The position numbers and the translations under genes were made by a program. Shown piece after piece: positions 40,032-49,743 of a stretch of DNA of 64,000 nt. The notes under the pieces were generated by a model. It saw nothing but the letters and a program-made list of their open reading frames with translations, was not told the origin of the DNA and searched no databases. The stretch comes from Bacteroidales bacterium (lineage in GTDB: Bacteria; Bacteroidota; Bacteroidia; Bacteroidales; P3). Each line of letters begins with the position of its first letter. The stretch's first letter is position 1. The stretch spans positions 1 through 64,000 of the forward strand of contig JAFYSZ010000025.1 in assembly GCA_017559135.1 (NCBI GenBank), given 5' to 3'.

Positions 40032-43000
40032 TTATTTATAGATTATCAATTTTTCACTCCATTCTTCTTTGTCAGCAGATATTAGTTTTATTAGATAGGT
40101 TCCGTTTGTTAGATGTGATAAATCTAAGGTGCTTTGTGAAAGTTTGTTTAGAGTAGTGTTTTCTTCTACAAAAACTTTGCGTGATTGCATATCGTAAACT
40201 TCTAATCTAATGCTTTGATTTGAAGAATTATTTATTTCAAATCTTACTTTTCCTTTTGATGGATTTGGTAGTAGTTTTATTTTTATTTGATTCATAGAAA
40301 TATCTTCTAATCCTACTCTATCAACTATAATAGTTCCTACTCCCGATGTTTTAGCTGGACATACTCCGTTTTGAACTACTGCTCTGTATTGCCATTCGCC
40401 CATTTGATCTGGGTAATGCGTTAGAATTTTTATGTTAGAAGAGTTTTCTAATTCTAACCAATTAAAATCAGGTTTTTTGTATTCCCAATGTAAAACATCG
40501 CCTAATGATGCTCTTAGTTGAAGTTCTACTGCTTCTCCTACGGCTGCTGTGTTTGAAGAGACGAATACGTTGCCTGGTTTGGTTGTTGCATGAACGTTTA
40601 TTGCTACTACATTACTTGTATCAAAAACATGGGTTGAGTAAACTATTCTTCTGAAATATGTTGTGTCGTATAATTGACGCATATCTAAGTTTTGTCCTGT
40701 GTAGTCTGAACCTATGCTTGCTGTTTGCCAAGTTTGTTGGTCTGTACTCATTATCCACAAATATGTAAACTCGCTTCCGTCTCCTCCTGTTGGCTCTGAT
40801 CCAATTAAAATATTGGCAACTGTTCCTTCGCAAATGGTTTGATCTTCTCCAATAGTGTTATTGAAAATTGGAGTGTAGAGTGTTGTTATTTCTTGTTCAG
40901 GACTATATGATGTTCCGTTATTATTTGTTGCAAAAGCTCTAACATAGTATGTTGTGTGTTGCTCTAAATTGTTTATTGTAGTTGAAAATTCTCCAATTCC
41001 ATTTCCAAGAGAAATTATTGTGGCATTTGTTATGTCTATATCAGGAGTTGTTCCCCAGCATATACCTCTATTTGTTACTTCACTTACACCTGGATAGATT
41101 ACTTCACCTGATAAATCTATTGAATTGTAAGTTATGTTTGCTTCTCCTAAGTTTACGATAGGTAATTGATAGGTTGCATAAACTATTATGTCTTTTAATT
41201 CTATTGAAGAAAGATTTGAAATTCCTTCAAAGGCGATAAAATATGTTGAACTTAGGTTTTGTAAAAGTAAAGAATCTCTTTGGAAATCTGTTGTGGCATT
41301 TGCGTAATTGGCAAGTTCAATCCATTCTCCTTCAACGCTGTTTTTGTATAATACTCTTAAAATATCGTTATTGTTTGAAACGGCTAATTGTTTTCTGTCA
41401 AAGCTTAAATATGTTGCTTCTCTATTTGACATATCTAAAAGAGGAAGAACTAATTTTGAAACGGCGTTTTGTGAGTTTGAAGTAAAGATGTATTTATTTT
41501 CTTGGTAAGTCCACGATGTATTTATTTCTACACAAGGTTGTATTTGGTCTGTATTTACAAATAATGGATAGTTTTCTACTCTTGAACATTTGGTTGTGAA
41601 TGATATTTCTTCACCATAAGAAATGTGTCCGTTGTTTCTTGCAAATGCTTTAACGTAATATGTTGTGCTTGGTGTTAAATCTGTTAAGTTGATATGGAAT
41701 GTTTCTGTTGTTATAGGATTTAAAATTACTATATCGTCAATTGTTGGATTTGGATTGGTAGATAAACAAATTCCTAATGTGTGAACGTTGTTATTTCCGT
41801 GGTTTAATAGCTGTGCAGAGATGTTTGCTTGAACGTCTGTTATGAAAGTTGATGATATTGTTTGAACTTGTGGGTATGCATTCAAGTCTCCGTCATAGAT
41901 TTGAATATCATCTAATGTGATTCCATAGCCTCCTTTTACTTGTGCTTTAAATCCTAAAATTACATAGTCTTGATTTGTTGGAAGCTCAATTGTTCTTTCT
42001 GTCCAAGTAGAGATATTGTTTGTGTACTCATTTAGTTGTGTCCAACTTCCTTTATAAGAAGTTTTGTATTTAATTGTTAAGTTGTCTGTTTTATTGTTTT
42101 GTGTTTTTTGAGTATGAGAAAATTTCAATATAGGTTGGTTTAGCATTGAAATATCAATTGGAGATGAAACTAATGTTGTATTTTGTACTCCTGAGGTTCT
42201 GTTAGTTTTAATTAAAGCCCAACTATCACCTTCTTTTGCAGAAGAAATTGCTCCTGAGATGTGTGCTGAATCTATTATTATCCAAGAATTATCAAAAAAT
42301 TCTTCTGATTCTTGTGTCCAACATAGTAGTTCCATTGCTTCTTCGAATGATTCGTGATAAGGGAAATCGTCAAAAGCAGAACATAATGTTTTAACTTTCA
42401 TTACTTCTCCGTATCCTATTTCGGTAGATGTTTTAGCGTATGGTCTAACGTAGTAATATGTGTTTGGTAAAAGACCTGTTATGTCTAATGAAATAGTTTC
42501 TTGTATTGAAGTTGCAATGATTTTGCTGTCTGTTGCTTCATTTGGAGAGTGATTTGTTGTACTATAACATACTCCTGCTTCAATAATACTTAATGAAGAA
42601 AAGTTTTCTATTTGAAAATCAATAGTTACTGTATCTATAATTGCATCTGCTGTTAAGGATTTAATGCTTGGACGATTTGAGTTTTCTTGTCCGTAAGTGA
42701 AAGTAATGTTTTTTGTTGTTGTGTTTTCTGCAATATTTGTTATTGGACGATTTAGGTTTGTTCCATTAAAGGATTGGCTACTTGGAGTGGTGTTATCTGT
42801 AAATGAAGTTTTGTTTTGTGTGCCTGGGAAAGGTTTTGCACCTTCTCCATTAAAATTTCCTCCTGCTTCTTCAAGGTCAAAGCCTGGACTATTAGGATTA
42901 CAATTTATACAATGATTACTCCAACCTGATAAATTTTTGTTTACGTGGAATATTAGCATGCCATGTCCAGATAAGTATTTATCCCAACTTGTCTTTTGTC

Positions 43001-44243
43001 TGTTTTCTAAGATGAAATATTCATTATTATTAAAGCTTAGTTTGTATGCAACATTGTCTGTAAGCAATGCAGGAAGGGTAATGTTGCCTTCTGTATTTAA
43101 TTCTTCAATATTTATGTAGTTTCGTGTTGCTCTTTGATATGCGTTCCAGGTTGGAGGACATTTTCCGCCATTATTGTAATTTCCACTACACATTAAATCC
43201 CAACTATCGTGATGAGCAAAACTTCCATCTTCTTCATAGTTTGTGTCGTAAAAGTCTGGTAAGCCTAAAACATGAGAAAATTCGTGGCAAATAGTTCCTA
43301 TCACTAATGGCTCTGGATAATATTGTGAGCCGTTCTTTTCTGAGGAGCACGCATAATCGTAAATATTTACTCCGTCTTTTGTTATTGGAGGATAAAGAGC
43401 TGAACGGTGTGGCCAAATCGTATTTGCTCCACCTCCGCTTGACTCTGGAAAACCTGCATAAATGACATATACACATGAAACGTAGTTTTCAGAGTCGTTT
43501 GTGTATTGTGAGAAATCTACTTCTGCGTCTGCTGCATCTACGGCTTCCATTATCAATTCTCTTGCTCTCATATCTCCACCGCCAGAGTAGTTTTCTCCGT
43601 AGTAATTCATTTCATTGAAAGTTGTATAAGGTCCTACGACTGTTGCTTCAACGTTTAATTTTCCCGCAGATGAGCCTACGAAATAGTCGTGCACACTTCC
43701 TTGACTTCCATTAGAGGAATATCCTACTTGATTAAAGAGATTTTCTATTTCTTGTCTGTCTGTTGAAAAGGCAAGGTCGCTATAACTCATTAAAATAACG
43801 ACTAATTTATAGTGTTCTTGAAAATCTGAAACTGTATCAGAGCCTATCGCAGTTTTTCTTTCAATAAAATCTGCATTAATATCCCATAATTGTTTTAGAT
43901 AGGAGATTTGATCTTCTGAATAAAATAATGTTTTACTTAAATTTGCTAAAAATGAAATTTCTTCTTGCGAACGCTCTGCTGGATTGTGAGCTATGATTTC
44001 AGAGGGCTTAATTCCTCCATTGTTATCAGGGATTGCGTAAACCCAATCTCCATTTTTAGCTCTCATAAGAGTGTAATCGTCTGTTGTTTTTCCCCAATGA
44101 ACTTTTTCATCTCCTCGCAAACTAACAGTGAGTTGCGTATTGTCGCTTTGTTTGTAAGTTATTGGATAAGGATATGCTTTAACAGCAAATAAATTATTAG
44201 TTAAACAAACTAATAAAGCAAAGATTAAAAAAAATTTTTTCAT
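40032..44243 (-). CDS. Secreted M6-family metalloprotease with T9SS C-terminal sorting domain
   Basis: 1403 residues. Signal peptide (1-20), then an M6 (immune inhibitor A-like) peptidase: zinc motif HEFSH at 320-324 (catalytic E321) within CHEFSHVLGLPDFYD, D330 as likely third ligand. Next come alternating beta modules: a fibronectin-III-like domain with LPNTYYYVRPYAKTS, a jelly-roll (choice-of-anchor J/MAM-like) domain beginning YHESFEEAMELLCW, another FN3-like (STTYYVKAFARNNG), a second jelly-roll, a third FN3-like (HTTYYVRAFATNNN) and an Ig-like part. The last ~75 residues are a type A T9SS sorting domain: PNPSKGKVRFEI, LEVYDMQSRKV, LDLSHLTNGTYLIKL, EKLIIYK. It is thus cargo of the GldM/GldN system and a surface or secreted protease. 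Confidence 0.93.
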   Translation of the reverse strand: MKKFFLIFALLVCLTNNLFAVKAYPYPITYKQSDNTQLTVSLRGDEKVHWGKTTDDYTLMRAKNGDWVYAIPDNNGGIKPSEIIAHNPAERSQEEISFLANLSKTLFYSEDQISYLKQLWDINADFIERKTAIGSDTVSDFQEHYKLVVILMSYSDLAFSTDRQEIENLFNQVGYSSNGSQGSVHDYFVGSSAGKLNVEATVVGPYTTFNEMNYYGENYSGGGDMRARELIMEAVDAADAEVDFSQYTNDSENYVSCVYVIYAGFPESSGGGANTIWPHRSALYPPITKDGVNIYDYACSSEKNGSQYYPEPLVIGTICHEFSHVLGLPDFYDTNYEEDGSFAHHDSWDLMCSGNYNNGGKCPPTWNAYQRATRNYINIEELNTEGNITLPALLTDNVAYKLSFNNNEYFILENRQKTSWDKYLSGHGMLIFHVNKNLSGWSNHCINCNPNSPGFDLEEAGGNFNGEGAKPFPGTQNKTSFTDNTTPSSQSFNGTNLNRPITNIAENTTTKNITFTYGQENSNRPSIKSLTADAIIDTVTIDFQIENFSSLSIIEAGVCYSTTNHSPNEATDSKIIATSIQETISLDITGLLPNTYYYVRPYAKTSTEIGYGEVMKVKTLCSAFDDFPYHESFEEAMELLCWTQESEEFFDNSWIIIDSAHISGAISSAKEGDSWALIKTNRTSGVQNTTLVSSPIDISMLNQPILKFSHTQKTQNNKTDNLTIKYKTSYKGSWTQLNEYTNNISTWTERTIELPTNQDYVILGFKAQVKGGYGITLDDIQIYDGDLNAYPQVQTISSTFITDVQANISAQLLNHGNNNVHTLGICLSTNPNPTIDDIVILNPITTETFHINLTDLTPSTTYYVKAFARNNGHISYGEEISFTTKCSRVENYPLFVNTDQIQPCVEINTSWTYQENKYIFTSNSQNAVSKLVLPLLDMSNREATYLSFDRKQLAVSNNNDILRVLYKNSVEGEWIELANYANATTDFQRDSLLLQNLSSTYFIAFEGISNLSSIELKDIIVYATYQLPIVNLGEANITYNSIDLSGEVIYPGVSEVTNRGICWGTTPDIDITNATIISLGNGIGEFSTTINNLEQHTTYYVRAFATNNNGTSYSPEQEITTLYTPIFNNTIGEDQTICEGTVANILIGSEPTGGDGSEFTYLWIMSTDQQTWQTASIGSDYTGQNLDMRQLYDTTYFRRIVYSTHVFDTSNVVAINVHATTKPGNVFVSSNTAAVGEAVELQLRASLGDVLHWEYKKPDFNWLELENSSNIKILTHYPDQMGEWQYRAVVQNGVCPAKTSGVGTIIVDRVGLEDISMNQIKIKLLPNPSKGKVRFEINNSSNQSIRLEVYDMQSRKVFVEENTTLNKLSQSTLDLSHLTNGTYLIKLISADKEEWSEKLIIYK

Positions 44244-44254
44244 AAAATAATTAA

Positions 44255-45301
44255 TTATTTCTTGGTTTTAGCTGGCAAAGATAATAACTTTTTTGTAGAT
44301 AACAAACCACAAGCGGCCAATATGTCTTCTCCGCGAGAGGCTCTTATTGTTGCAATTAACCCTTTTGACGTTAAAAGATCTCTAATCTTTATCATGTCTT
44401 TTTCGTCTGCTTGTTTAAAAATTGTATTTGGTATTGTGTGAAAACGAATAAGGTTTATTCTACATTCAATGTCGGAAAGATTTGAAACAAGTGAGAAAAT
44501 ATGCCTGTAATCATCATTAAGATTTTTGAAAACTATGTATTCAAATGTAAGACGTCTTTGACCTGTCCAATCGTATTGCTTTAATAATTCTATAACTTCT
44601 TCAATTTTATACGCTTTTTCAATAGGCATTATTTCTTGCCTTTCATTAGGTATTATATTGTGAAGACTTATTGCAATATGTACTTGTGTTGAATCTAAAA
44701 GATCTTTTAAACGAGGTAGATAACCGCAAGTTGAAACGGTAATTCTTTTAGGACTCATTGCCATTGCCCAAGATGATGTCAAGATTTCTATGCTTTTTAG
44801 AACATTTTCATAGTTATCTAACGGCTCTCCCATTCCCATATAAACTATATTAGTCAAAAGCGAATATTCATCTATTGATCTAATTATATTAAGTATTTCA
44901 TTGGTTGAAAGATTTCTTTTAAAGCCTTGTCGAGCTGTTGCACAAAATTGACAATTCATTTTACAACCAACCTGAGTTGAAACACAAAGGGTGTATCTCT
45001 CTTTATCGGGAATCATAACAGCTTCAACAAAAGAATTATCTGCATATTCAAAAAGATATTTCTTTGTTCCATCTTTTGAAAGCATAAAATCAATGTATGG
45101 AGTTAGTCCAAAATTGTAGTTTTCTTTTAACTTTTTTCTTGCATTCAAAGAAAGATTGGTCATTTCGTCTATTGAAGAAATTTCTTTCTTGTACAACCAA
45201 TCGGCAATTTGCTTACTTGTAAAAGAAGGTAAAGACAGATTTTCGCAAATCTTTTTTAACTCATCTAATGTTTTACCAAAAAGATTTTGTTTCTCGCTCA
45301 T
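44255..45301 (-). CDS. rlmN: Dual-specificity RNA methyltransferase RlmN (23S rRNA A2503)
   Basis: 348 residues. Radical-SAM enzyme that methylates C2 of A2503 in 23S rRNA and of A37 in some tRNAs. The cluster-binding cysteines C113, C117, C120 lie in VGCKMNCQFCATARQGF; other marks are YMGMGEPLDNYENV, ITVSTCGYLPRL, ISLHNIIPNERQEIMPI and the C-terminal TIRASRGEDILAACGLL, whose Cys is the mechanistic methyl-carrying residue. Three bases downstream of a second radical SAM gene. Confidence 0.95.
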   Translation of the reverse strand: MSEKQNLFGKTLDELKKICENLSLPSFTSKQIADWLYKKEISSIDEMTNLSLNARKKLKENYNFGLTPYIDFMLSKDGTKKYLFEYADNSFVEAVMIPDKERYTLCVSTQVGCKMNCQFCATARQGFKRNLSTNEILNIIRSIDEYSLLTNIVYMGMGEPLDNYENVLKSIEILTSSWAMAMSPKRITVSTCGYLPRLKDLLDSTQVHIAISLHNIIPNERQEIMPIEKAYKIEEVIELLKQYDWTGQRRLTFEYIVFKNLNDDYRHIFSLVSNLSDIECRINLIRFHTIPNTIFKQADEKDMIKIRDLLTSKGLIATIRASRGEDILAACGLLSTKKLLSLPAKTKK

Positions 45302-45304
45302 AAA

Positions 45305-46261
45305 TTATGGTTTGTATAATCTACCTTGATAGGTGTTTCTTTCAATCATTCTTTGCTCTATTTTGCTAACCAAAGTCTCGTTTCTAAGTAATTCCCAATT
45401 TGAGCCACCAGCTTGAAACCTTGGAGGGACTTCTCCGGCAAAGCGTTCTATTACAATATTTGGTGATAATTTTTCCAAGAAATCAATCATAAATTCTTTG
45501 TATTGTTCAAATTTCATAAATACAAAGTCGTTTGGATTTTCTTGATAGTCTTTTATAATAGGTGTATTCTTAACTAAAATTAACTGATGAAACTTTACAG
45601 AGTGTAAAGGTAGGGAGCTGAGAATTTCTGCTTCGTTTTGCATCATTTCAATACTTTCTCCCGGTAGTCCAAATATAATATGACCTCCTGTTGTTATGCC
45701 TCTACTTGCAGTTTTTTCAATTGCTTCTACTGTTTGAGCAAAAGAATGTCCTCTATTTATTCTTTTTAGAGTTTTGTCATAGCAACTCTCTATTCCATAT
45801 TCGACAATTATATGGTATTCTTTTTGTAATTCTGTTAGATAATCAAGAATTTCATCACTAATACAGTCTGGACGAGTGCCAATTACTAATCCTATTACAT
45901 TAGGGTGGGAGAGTGCTTCACTATATCTTTGTTTTAATATTTCTAATGGAGCGTATGTATTTGAATAAGCTTGAAAATATGCCAAATAATTCTTAACATT
46001 TTTATATCTCCAAGCGTGAAATTCTATACCTTCTTCTATTTGTTGATATATTGATTTTGTTTTTTCGCAGTAAGATGGATTAAAAGCGTTGTTGTCGCAG
46101 AAAGAACACCCGTGAAATGATATTTTTCCATCTCTATTTGGGCAAGTAAATCCTGCATCTATGGATAACTTTTGTAGTCTTTGTCCAAATTTTTGTTTAA
46201 AATAATTAGAATATGCGTTAAAAGGGCGATTGTGTCCCCAAGGGTAGTTAAAAGATTCCAT
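45305..46261 (-). CDS. TIGR01212-type (YhcC-like) radical SAM protein
   Basis: 318 residues. The cysteines are spaced C-x11-C-x2-C (C40, C52, C55: FTCPNRDGKISFHGCSFCDN), which is particular to this family. Also seen: the opening FNAYSNYFKQKFGQRLQKL, VIGTRPDCISDEILDYL, EYGIESCYDKTLKRINRGH and GGHIIFGLPGES. Its reaction has not been firmly established; a tRNA or other RNA modification role is often presumed. It lies in a run with the LutA-like gene upstream (2-base gap) and rlmN downstream (3-base gap). Confidence 0.9.
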   Translation of the reverse strand: MESFNYPWGHNRPFNAYSNYFKQKFGQRLQKLSIDAGFTCPNRDGKISFHGCSFCDNNAFNPSYCEKTKSIYQQIEEGIEFHAWRYKNVKNYLAYFQAYSNTYAPLEILKQRYSEALSHPNVIGLVIGTRPDCISDEILDYLTELQKEYHIIVEYGIESCYDKTLKRINRGHSFAQTVEAIEKTASRGITTGGHIIFGLPGESIEMMQNEAEILSSLPLHSVKFHQLILVKNTPIIKDYQENPNDFVFMKFEQYKEFMIDFLEKLSPNIVIERFAGEVPPRFQAGGSNWELLRNETLVSKIEQRMIERNTYQGRLYKP

Positions 46262-46263
46262 AA

Positions 46264-46986
46264 TTATTTATTGTACATCAATAAATCAACTAAATGAATT
46301 GTTTTTAAGTCAATATTGTTTTTATTTATGTAGGATTGTAAGTGTAAAAGACAACTCATATCATTGCTAACTATATATTCTGCTCCTGATTCTAAGACTG
46401 CTTTTATTTTTTGTTCAGCTAAATTTCGGCTTACATAAGGATTGTAAACGGAAAAGCTACCTCCATAACCACAACAAAAGTTATCTGTGTAATTTCCTTC
46501 TAATAAAGTTATATCTTTTACCTTTTTTAATATTTCTCTTGTTTGCTTCTCAACATTATAACCTTTTGTAGATTGACAATTTGTATGTAAATAGACTTTG
46601 TAAGGGAAATTAGATTCAAAAGACATTGTTTTGTCAATATCACATAGAAATTCACTAATGTTAATTACTTTATTTTTTAATGTTTTGTAAAGATTATGAT
46701 TAGAGGAATTAAAAAATAATCTACCAAAATTGTTTTTTATATAATTCTCACACGAATTAGAAATTCCTATTACGTAATCATAGTCTTTGAAAAGCTCAAT
46801 AAATTTTTCGCCTAATTGTTTTGCTGTTTTCCAATCACCATTTTCATACATTAATTTACCACAACAAGTTTGCTCCATAGGGTAATGAACCTCATATCCT
46901 AAGTTTTTGAGTAAACGAATTAGGTTTTCAGCAGTTTTAGGCGAAAATTGATCTACACAACAAGAAATAAAAATCCCAAGATTCAT
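46264..46986 (-). CDS. LutA/YkgE-type iron-sulfur protein with two CCG motifs (orphan)
   Basis: 240 residues. Two cysteine-rich CCG domains: TCCGKLMYENG (CCG at 41-43) with upstream FISCCVDQF (Cys 9-10), and NFCCGYGGSFSVYNP (CCG at 171-173) with upstream HTNCQSTKGY. This is the layout of LutA, part of the LutABC L-lactate oxidation complex, and of related heterodisulfide-reductase-type subunits. LutB and LutC are not in this window, and its neighbours are purM and a radical SAM gene, so it may have a separate redox role. Cytoplasmic. Confidence 0.85.
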   Translation of the reverse strand: MNLGIFISCCVDQFSPKTAENLIRLLKNLGYEVHYPMEQTCCGKLMYENGDWKTAKQLGEKFIELFKDYDYVIGISNSCENYIKNNFGRLFFNSSNHNLYKTLKNKVINISEFLCDIDKTMSFESNFPYKVYLHTNCQSTKGYNVEKQTREILKKVKDITLLEGNYTDNFCCGYGGSFSVYNPYVSRNLAEQKIKAVLESGAEYIVSNDMSCLLHLQSYINKNNIDLKTIHLVDLLMYNK

Positions 46987-46990
46987 TATC

Positions 46991-48160
46991 TTAGTATATA
47001 AATTCTCCGTATGGGCTATATATTTTTACACTTTTGGTTTCTGATTTCTCAACACGACCCACGATTTGTGCATCAACATTAAAACTTTTGCTTATGCTAA
47101 TCAAATCTTCTGCTGTTTTTTCATCAGTGTATATTTCCATTCTATGCCCCATATTGAAGACTTTGTACATTTCTTTCCAATCTGTTTTAGATTGTTCTTG
47201 AATCATAGAGAACAAAGGAGGAATAGGGAAAAGATTATCTTTGATTACACAACAATCATCATTCAAAAAATGTAAGACCTTAGTTTGTGCTCCACCGCTA
47301 CAATGAACTAAACCATCTATTTTATCACGATACTCTTTTAATATCTTTGCTAAGATTGGTGCGTATGTTCTTGTAGGAGATAAAACTAATTTTCCTGCAC
47401 TTATTCCATTAACAGTACTTTGTGAAGTTAAATCTAAACCTCCGCAATAAACAACTTCTTTATCCAAAGAATTGTCGTATGTTTCTGGATATTTGTTTGC
47501 AATTGTTTTATTAAAGACATCGTGTCGTGCAGAAGTAAGCCCATTACTTCCCATACCACCATTGTATTCTGTTTCGTAAGTTGCTTGACCGAAAGAGGCT
47601 AATCCTACAATTACATTACCAGGTTTTATGTTGTGATTAGAGATAATATCTGAGCGTTTAGCTCTTGCTGTTACTGTACTATCAACAATAATTGTTCTTA
47701 CCAAATCTCCAACATCTGCTGTTTCTCCTCCTGTTGAGTAAATGCCAACACCCAGTTCTCTTAGTTGAGATAAAAATTCTTCTGTACCATTTATAATATG
47801 CGAAATAACTTCTCCCGGAATTAATTGTTTGTTTCGTCCAATTGTTGAAGAAAGAAGAATATTGTCGGTAATACCTACACAAAGTAAGTCATCAATATTC
47901 ATAACTATTGAATCGATAGCAATTCCTTTCCAAACGGAAACGTCTCCTGTCTCTTTCCAATAGGCGTAGGCAAGCGAAGATTTTGTTCCTGCACCATCAG
48001 CATGCATAACTATACAATAGTTTTCGTCACCTGTTAGTATGTCTGGAACAACTTTACAAAAAGCTTTTGGAAATAAACCTTTGTCTATATTCTTTATTGC
48101 ATTGTGTACATCTTCTTTTGACGCACTTACACCTCTTAGTGTATATTTATCTGTACTCAT
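46991..48160 (-). CDS. purM: Phosphoribosylformylglycinamidine cyclo-ligase (AIR synthase), Bacteroidetes type
   Basis: 389 residues. It closes the imidazole ring of FGAM to give AIR with ATP in purine synthesis. The ATP-grasp-like PurM core is visible: ADGAGTKSSLAY (about 53-64), MNIDDLLCVGI, TGGETADVGDLVRTI, GLASFGQATYETEYNGGMGSNG, and VHCSGGAQTKV. It is longer than the E. coli type (345) and has the lineage-specific C-terminus FNMGHRMEIY. Overlaps the S41 protease gene by 4 bases (ATGA type). Confidence 0.92.
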   Translation of the reverse strand: MSTDKYTLRGVSASKEDVHNAIKNIDKGLFPKAFCKVVPDILTGDENYCIVMHADGAGTKSSLAYAYWKETGDVSVWKGIAIDSIVMNIDDLLCVGITDNILLSSTIGRNKQLIPGEVISHIINGTEEFLSQLRELGVGIYSTGGETADVGDLVRTIIVDSTVTARAKRSDIISNHNIKPGNVIVGLASFGQATYETEYNGGMGSNGLTSARHDVFNKTIANKYPETYDNSLDKEVVYCGGLDLTSQSTVNGISAGKLVLSPTRTYAPILAKILKEYRDKIDGLVHCSGGAQTKVLHFLNDDCCVIKDNLFPIPPLFSMIQEQSKTDWKEMYKVFNMGHRMEIYTDEKTAEDLISISKSFNVDAQIVGRVEKSETKSVKIYSPYGEFIY

Positions 48161-49737
48161 AACTTACTTATTAGATTTAACACTTTTTGAATATCTTTAT
48201 CTATTTGAAGATAAAGTTTATAAAAATACTCATCACCATAAAGATTTTGAGCTAAATATGATTTCATCAATAGTTTTATTTCGTTTTGCTCGCCATTTGT
48301 AATACTATTAGTATTGACATCTTGACTTTGAGCAAAAGTTATCATTTTTTTATATAATTCTTGTGAAATTACAAAGTTATCTAAAAAATCTCCTCCATTA
48401 GCATATTGTTTGAAGACCTCTCTATTCTTATCTAAGTAATCAAAACAATATTTATAAATCAAGCCTTTTGCTATTAAAGCAGTATAAGATTCGCTTCTTT
48501 TATAGAGATTATACGGCAATTCCTTGTCTGGCTCAATTCCTCCTCCACCATATACTATTCTTCCTTTCTTTGTTTTGTATTTTAGCGAATCAGCATGAGA
48601 GATAGTATCGGAATTATTTTCCATATCAGCATACCGTTCAATAAAATCCATATAATACTTTTCATTATCGCCCATTGTATATGGTCTTTGAATACATCTA
48701 CCGCTTGGAGTATAGTATCGAGAAACAGTAAGACGAAGAACAGAGCCGTCAGTTAGTTCTTTTTGTTCTTGAACTAAGCCTTTGCCAAATGTTCTCCTAC
48801 CTACAATATATCCTCTATCGTTATCTTGCAACGCACCTGCAACAATCTCCGATGCAGAAGCAGAAATCTCATCTATAAGAACAATTACTTTTCCTTTTTC
48901 AAAATTTCCCTTTGATGAAGCAAAGTAATCGTTTCGTCCTTTCGCTCTTCCTTTTGTGAAAACAATCAATTCTCCATCAGCAAGAAACTCATCAGCAATG
49001 TTTATCGCTTGGTCAAGATAACCACCGCCATTTCCTCTCAAATCAAATATCAATTGCGTCATTCCACTATTCTTTAAGCTAATCAAAGCCGAAGAAACTT
49101 CTGTGTGAGAGTTCGCAGAAAATTGCGAAAGTTTTATATAACCAGTATTAGAATTAAGCATTCCACTATAATCTACACTATGTATAGGAATTTTATCTCT
49201 TTTTACAGTAAAAAGTAATAATTTATCACTATTAGAACGCTTAATTCCTAATTTTACTTTTGTTCCTCGTTTGCCTTTTAAAAGTTTGAAAACATCTTCG
49301 TTAGTAATTCCATTTCCGCAAACTTTCTTTCCGTCAACTTCAACAATTCTATCTCCTGCCATAATACCAACTTTAAAAGCAGGACCTTGAACAATTGGCT
49401 GAATTACAACGATTGTATCTTCAATTATTCTGAATTGAACCCCTATTCCGTCAAAATTACCTTGTAAATTTTCATTTTCTTTTGCAATTTCCTCTTTTGT
49501 CATATAAACAGAATGAGGATCCAAAACTTCAAGAAAACTTTTAATTGCTACATCTTGTAAAGAATCTGCATTTATATCATCTACATATTGTGTTTTAACC
49601 AAATCTACTATTTGATTAAGCTTATTGTAATTTAAAATAGTGATAGAATTATTCTTTGGCAGAAATAAATCCACCAACACCATAAAAAATAAAATGGATA
49701 TAAAGACAATTAAAAGTATTCTATTAGATCTTTTCAC
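48157..49737 (-). CDS. S41-family C-terminal processing protease (CtpA-like)
   Basis: 526 residues. N-terminal membrane anchor/uncleaved signal (RILLIVFISILFFMVLVDLF, 7-26), then a PDZ domain (about 90-180, GIGVQFRIIEDTIVV.., GIMAGDRIVEVDGKKV), and the S41 protease core: FDLRGNGGGYLDQA, the nucleophile Ser in ISASASEIVAGALQD (about 291-305) and the general-base Lys in RTFGKG (K319). It trims C-termini or degrades proteins in the periplasm. Sits directly downstream of lysS (6 bases) and upstream of purM (4-base overlap). Confidence 0.93.
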   Translation of the reverse strand: MKRSNRILLIVFISILFFMVLVDLFLPKNNSITILNYNKLNQIVDLVKTQYVDDINADSLQDVAIKSFLEVLDPHSVYMTKEEIAKENENLQGNFDGIGVQFRIIEDTIVVIQPIVQGPAFKVGIMAGDRIVEVDGKKVCGNGITNEDVFKLLKGKRGTKVKLGIKRSNSDKLLLFTVKRDKIPIHSVDYSGMLNSNTGYIKLSQFSANSHTEVSSALISLKNSGMTQLIFDLRGNGGGYLDQAINIADEFLADGELIVFTKGRAKGRNDYFASSKGNFEKGKVIVLIDEISASASEIVAGALQDNDRGYIVGRRTFGKGLVQEQKELTDGSVLRLTVSRYYTPSGRCIQRPYTMGDNEKYYMDFIERYADMENNSDTISHADSLKYKTKKGRIVYGGGGIEPDKELPYNLYKRSESYTALIAKGLIYKYCFDYLDKNREVFKQYANGGDFLDNFVISQELYKKMITFAQSQDVNTNSITNGEQNEIKLLMKSYLAQNLYGDEYFYKLYLQIDKDIQKVLNLISKL

Positions 49738-49743
49738 GTAAAC

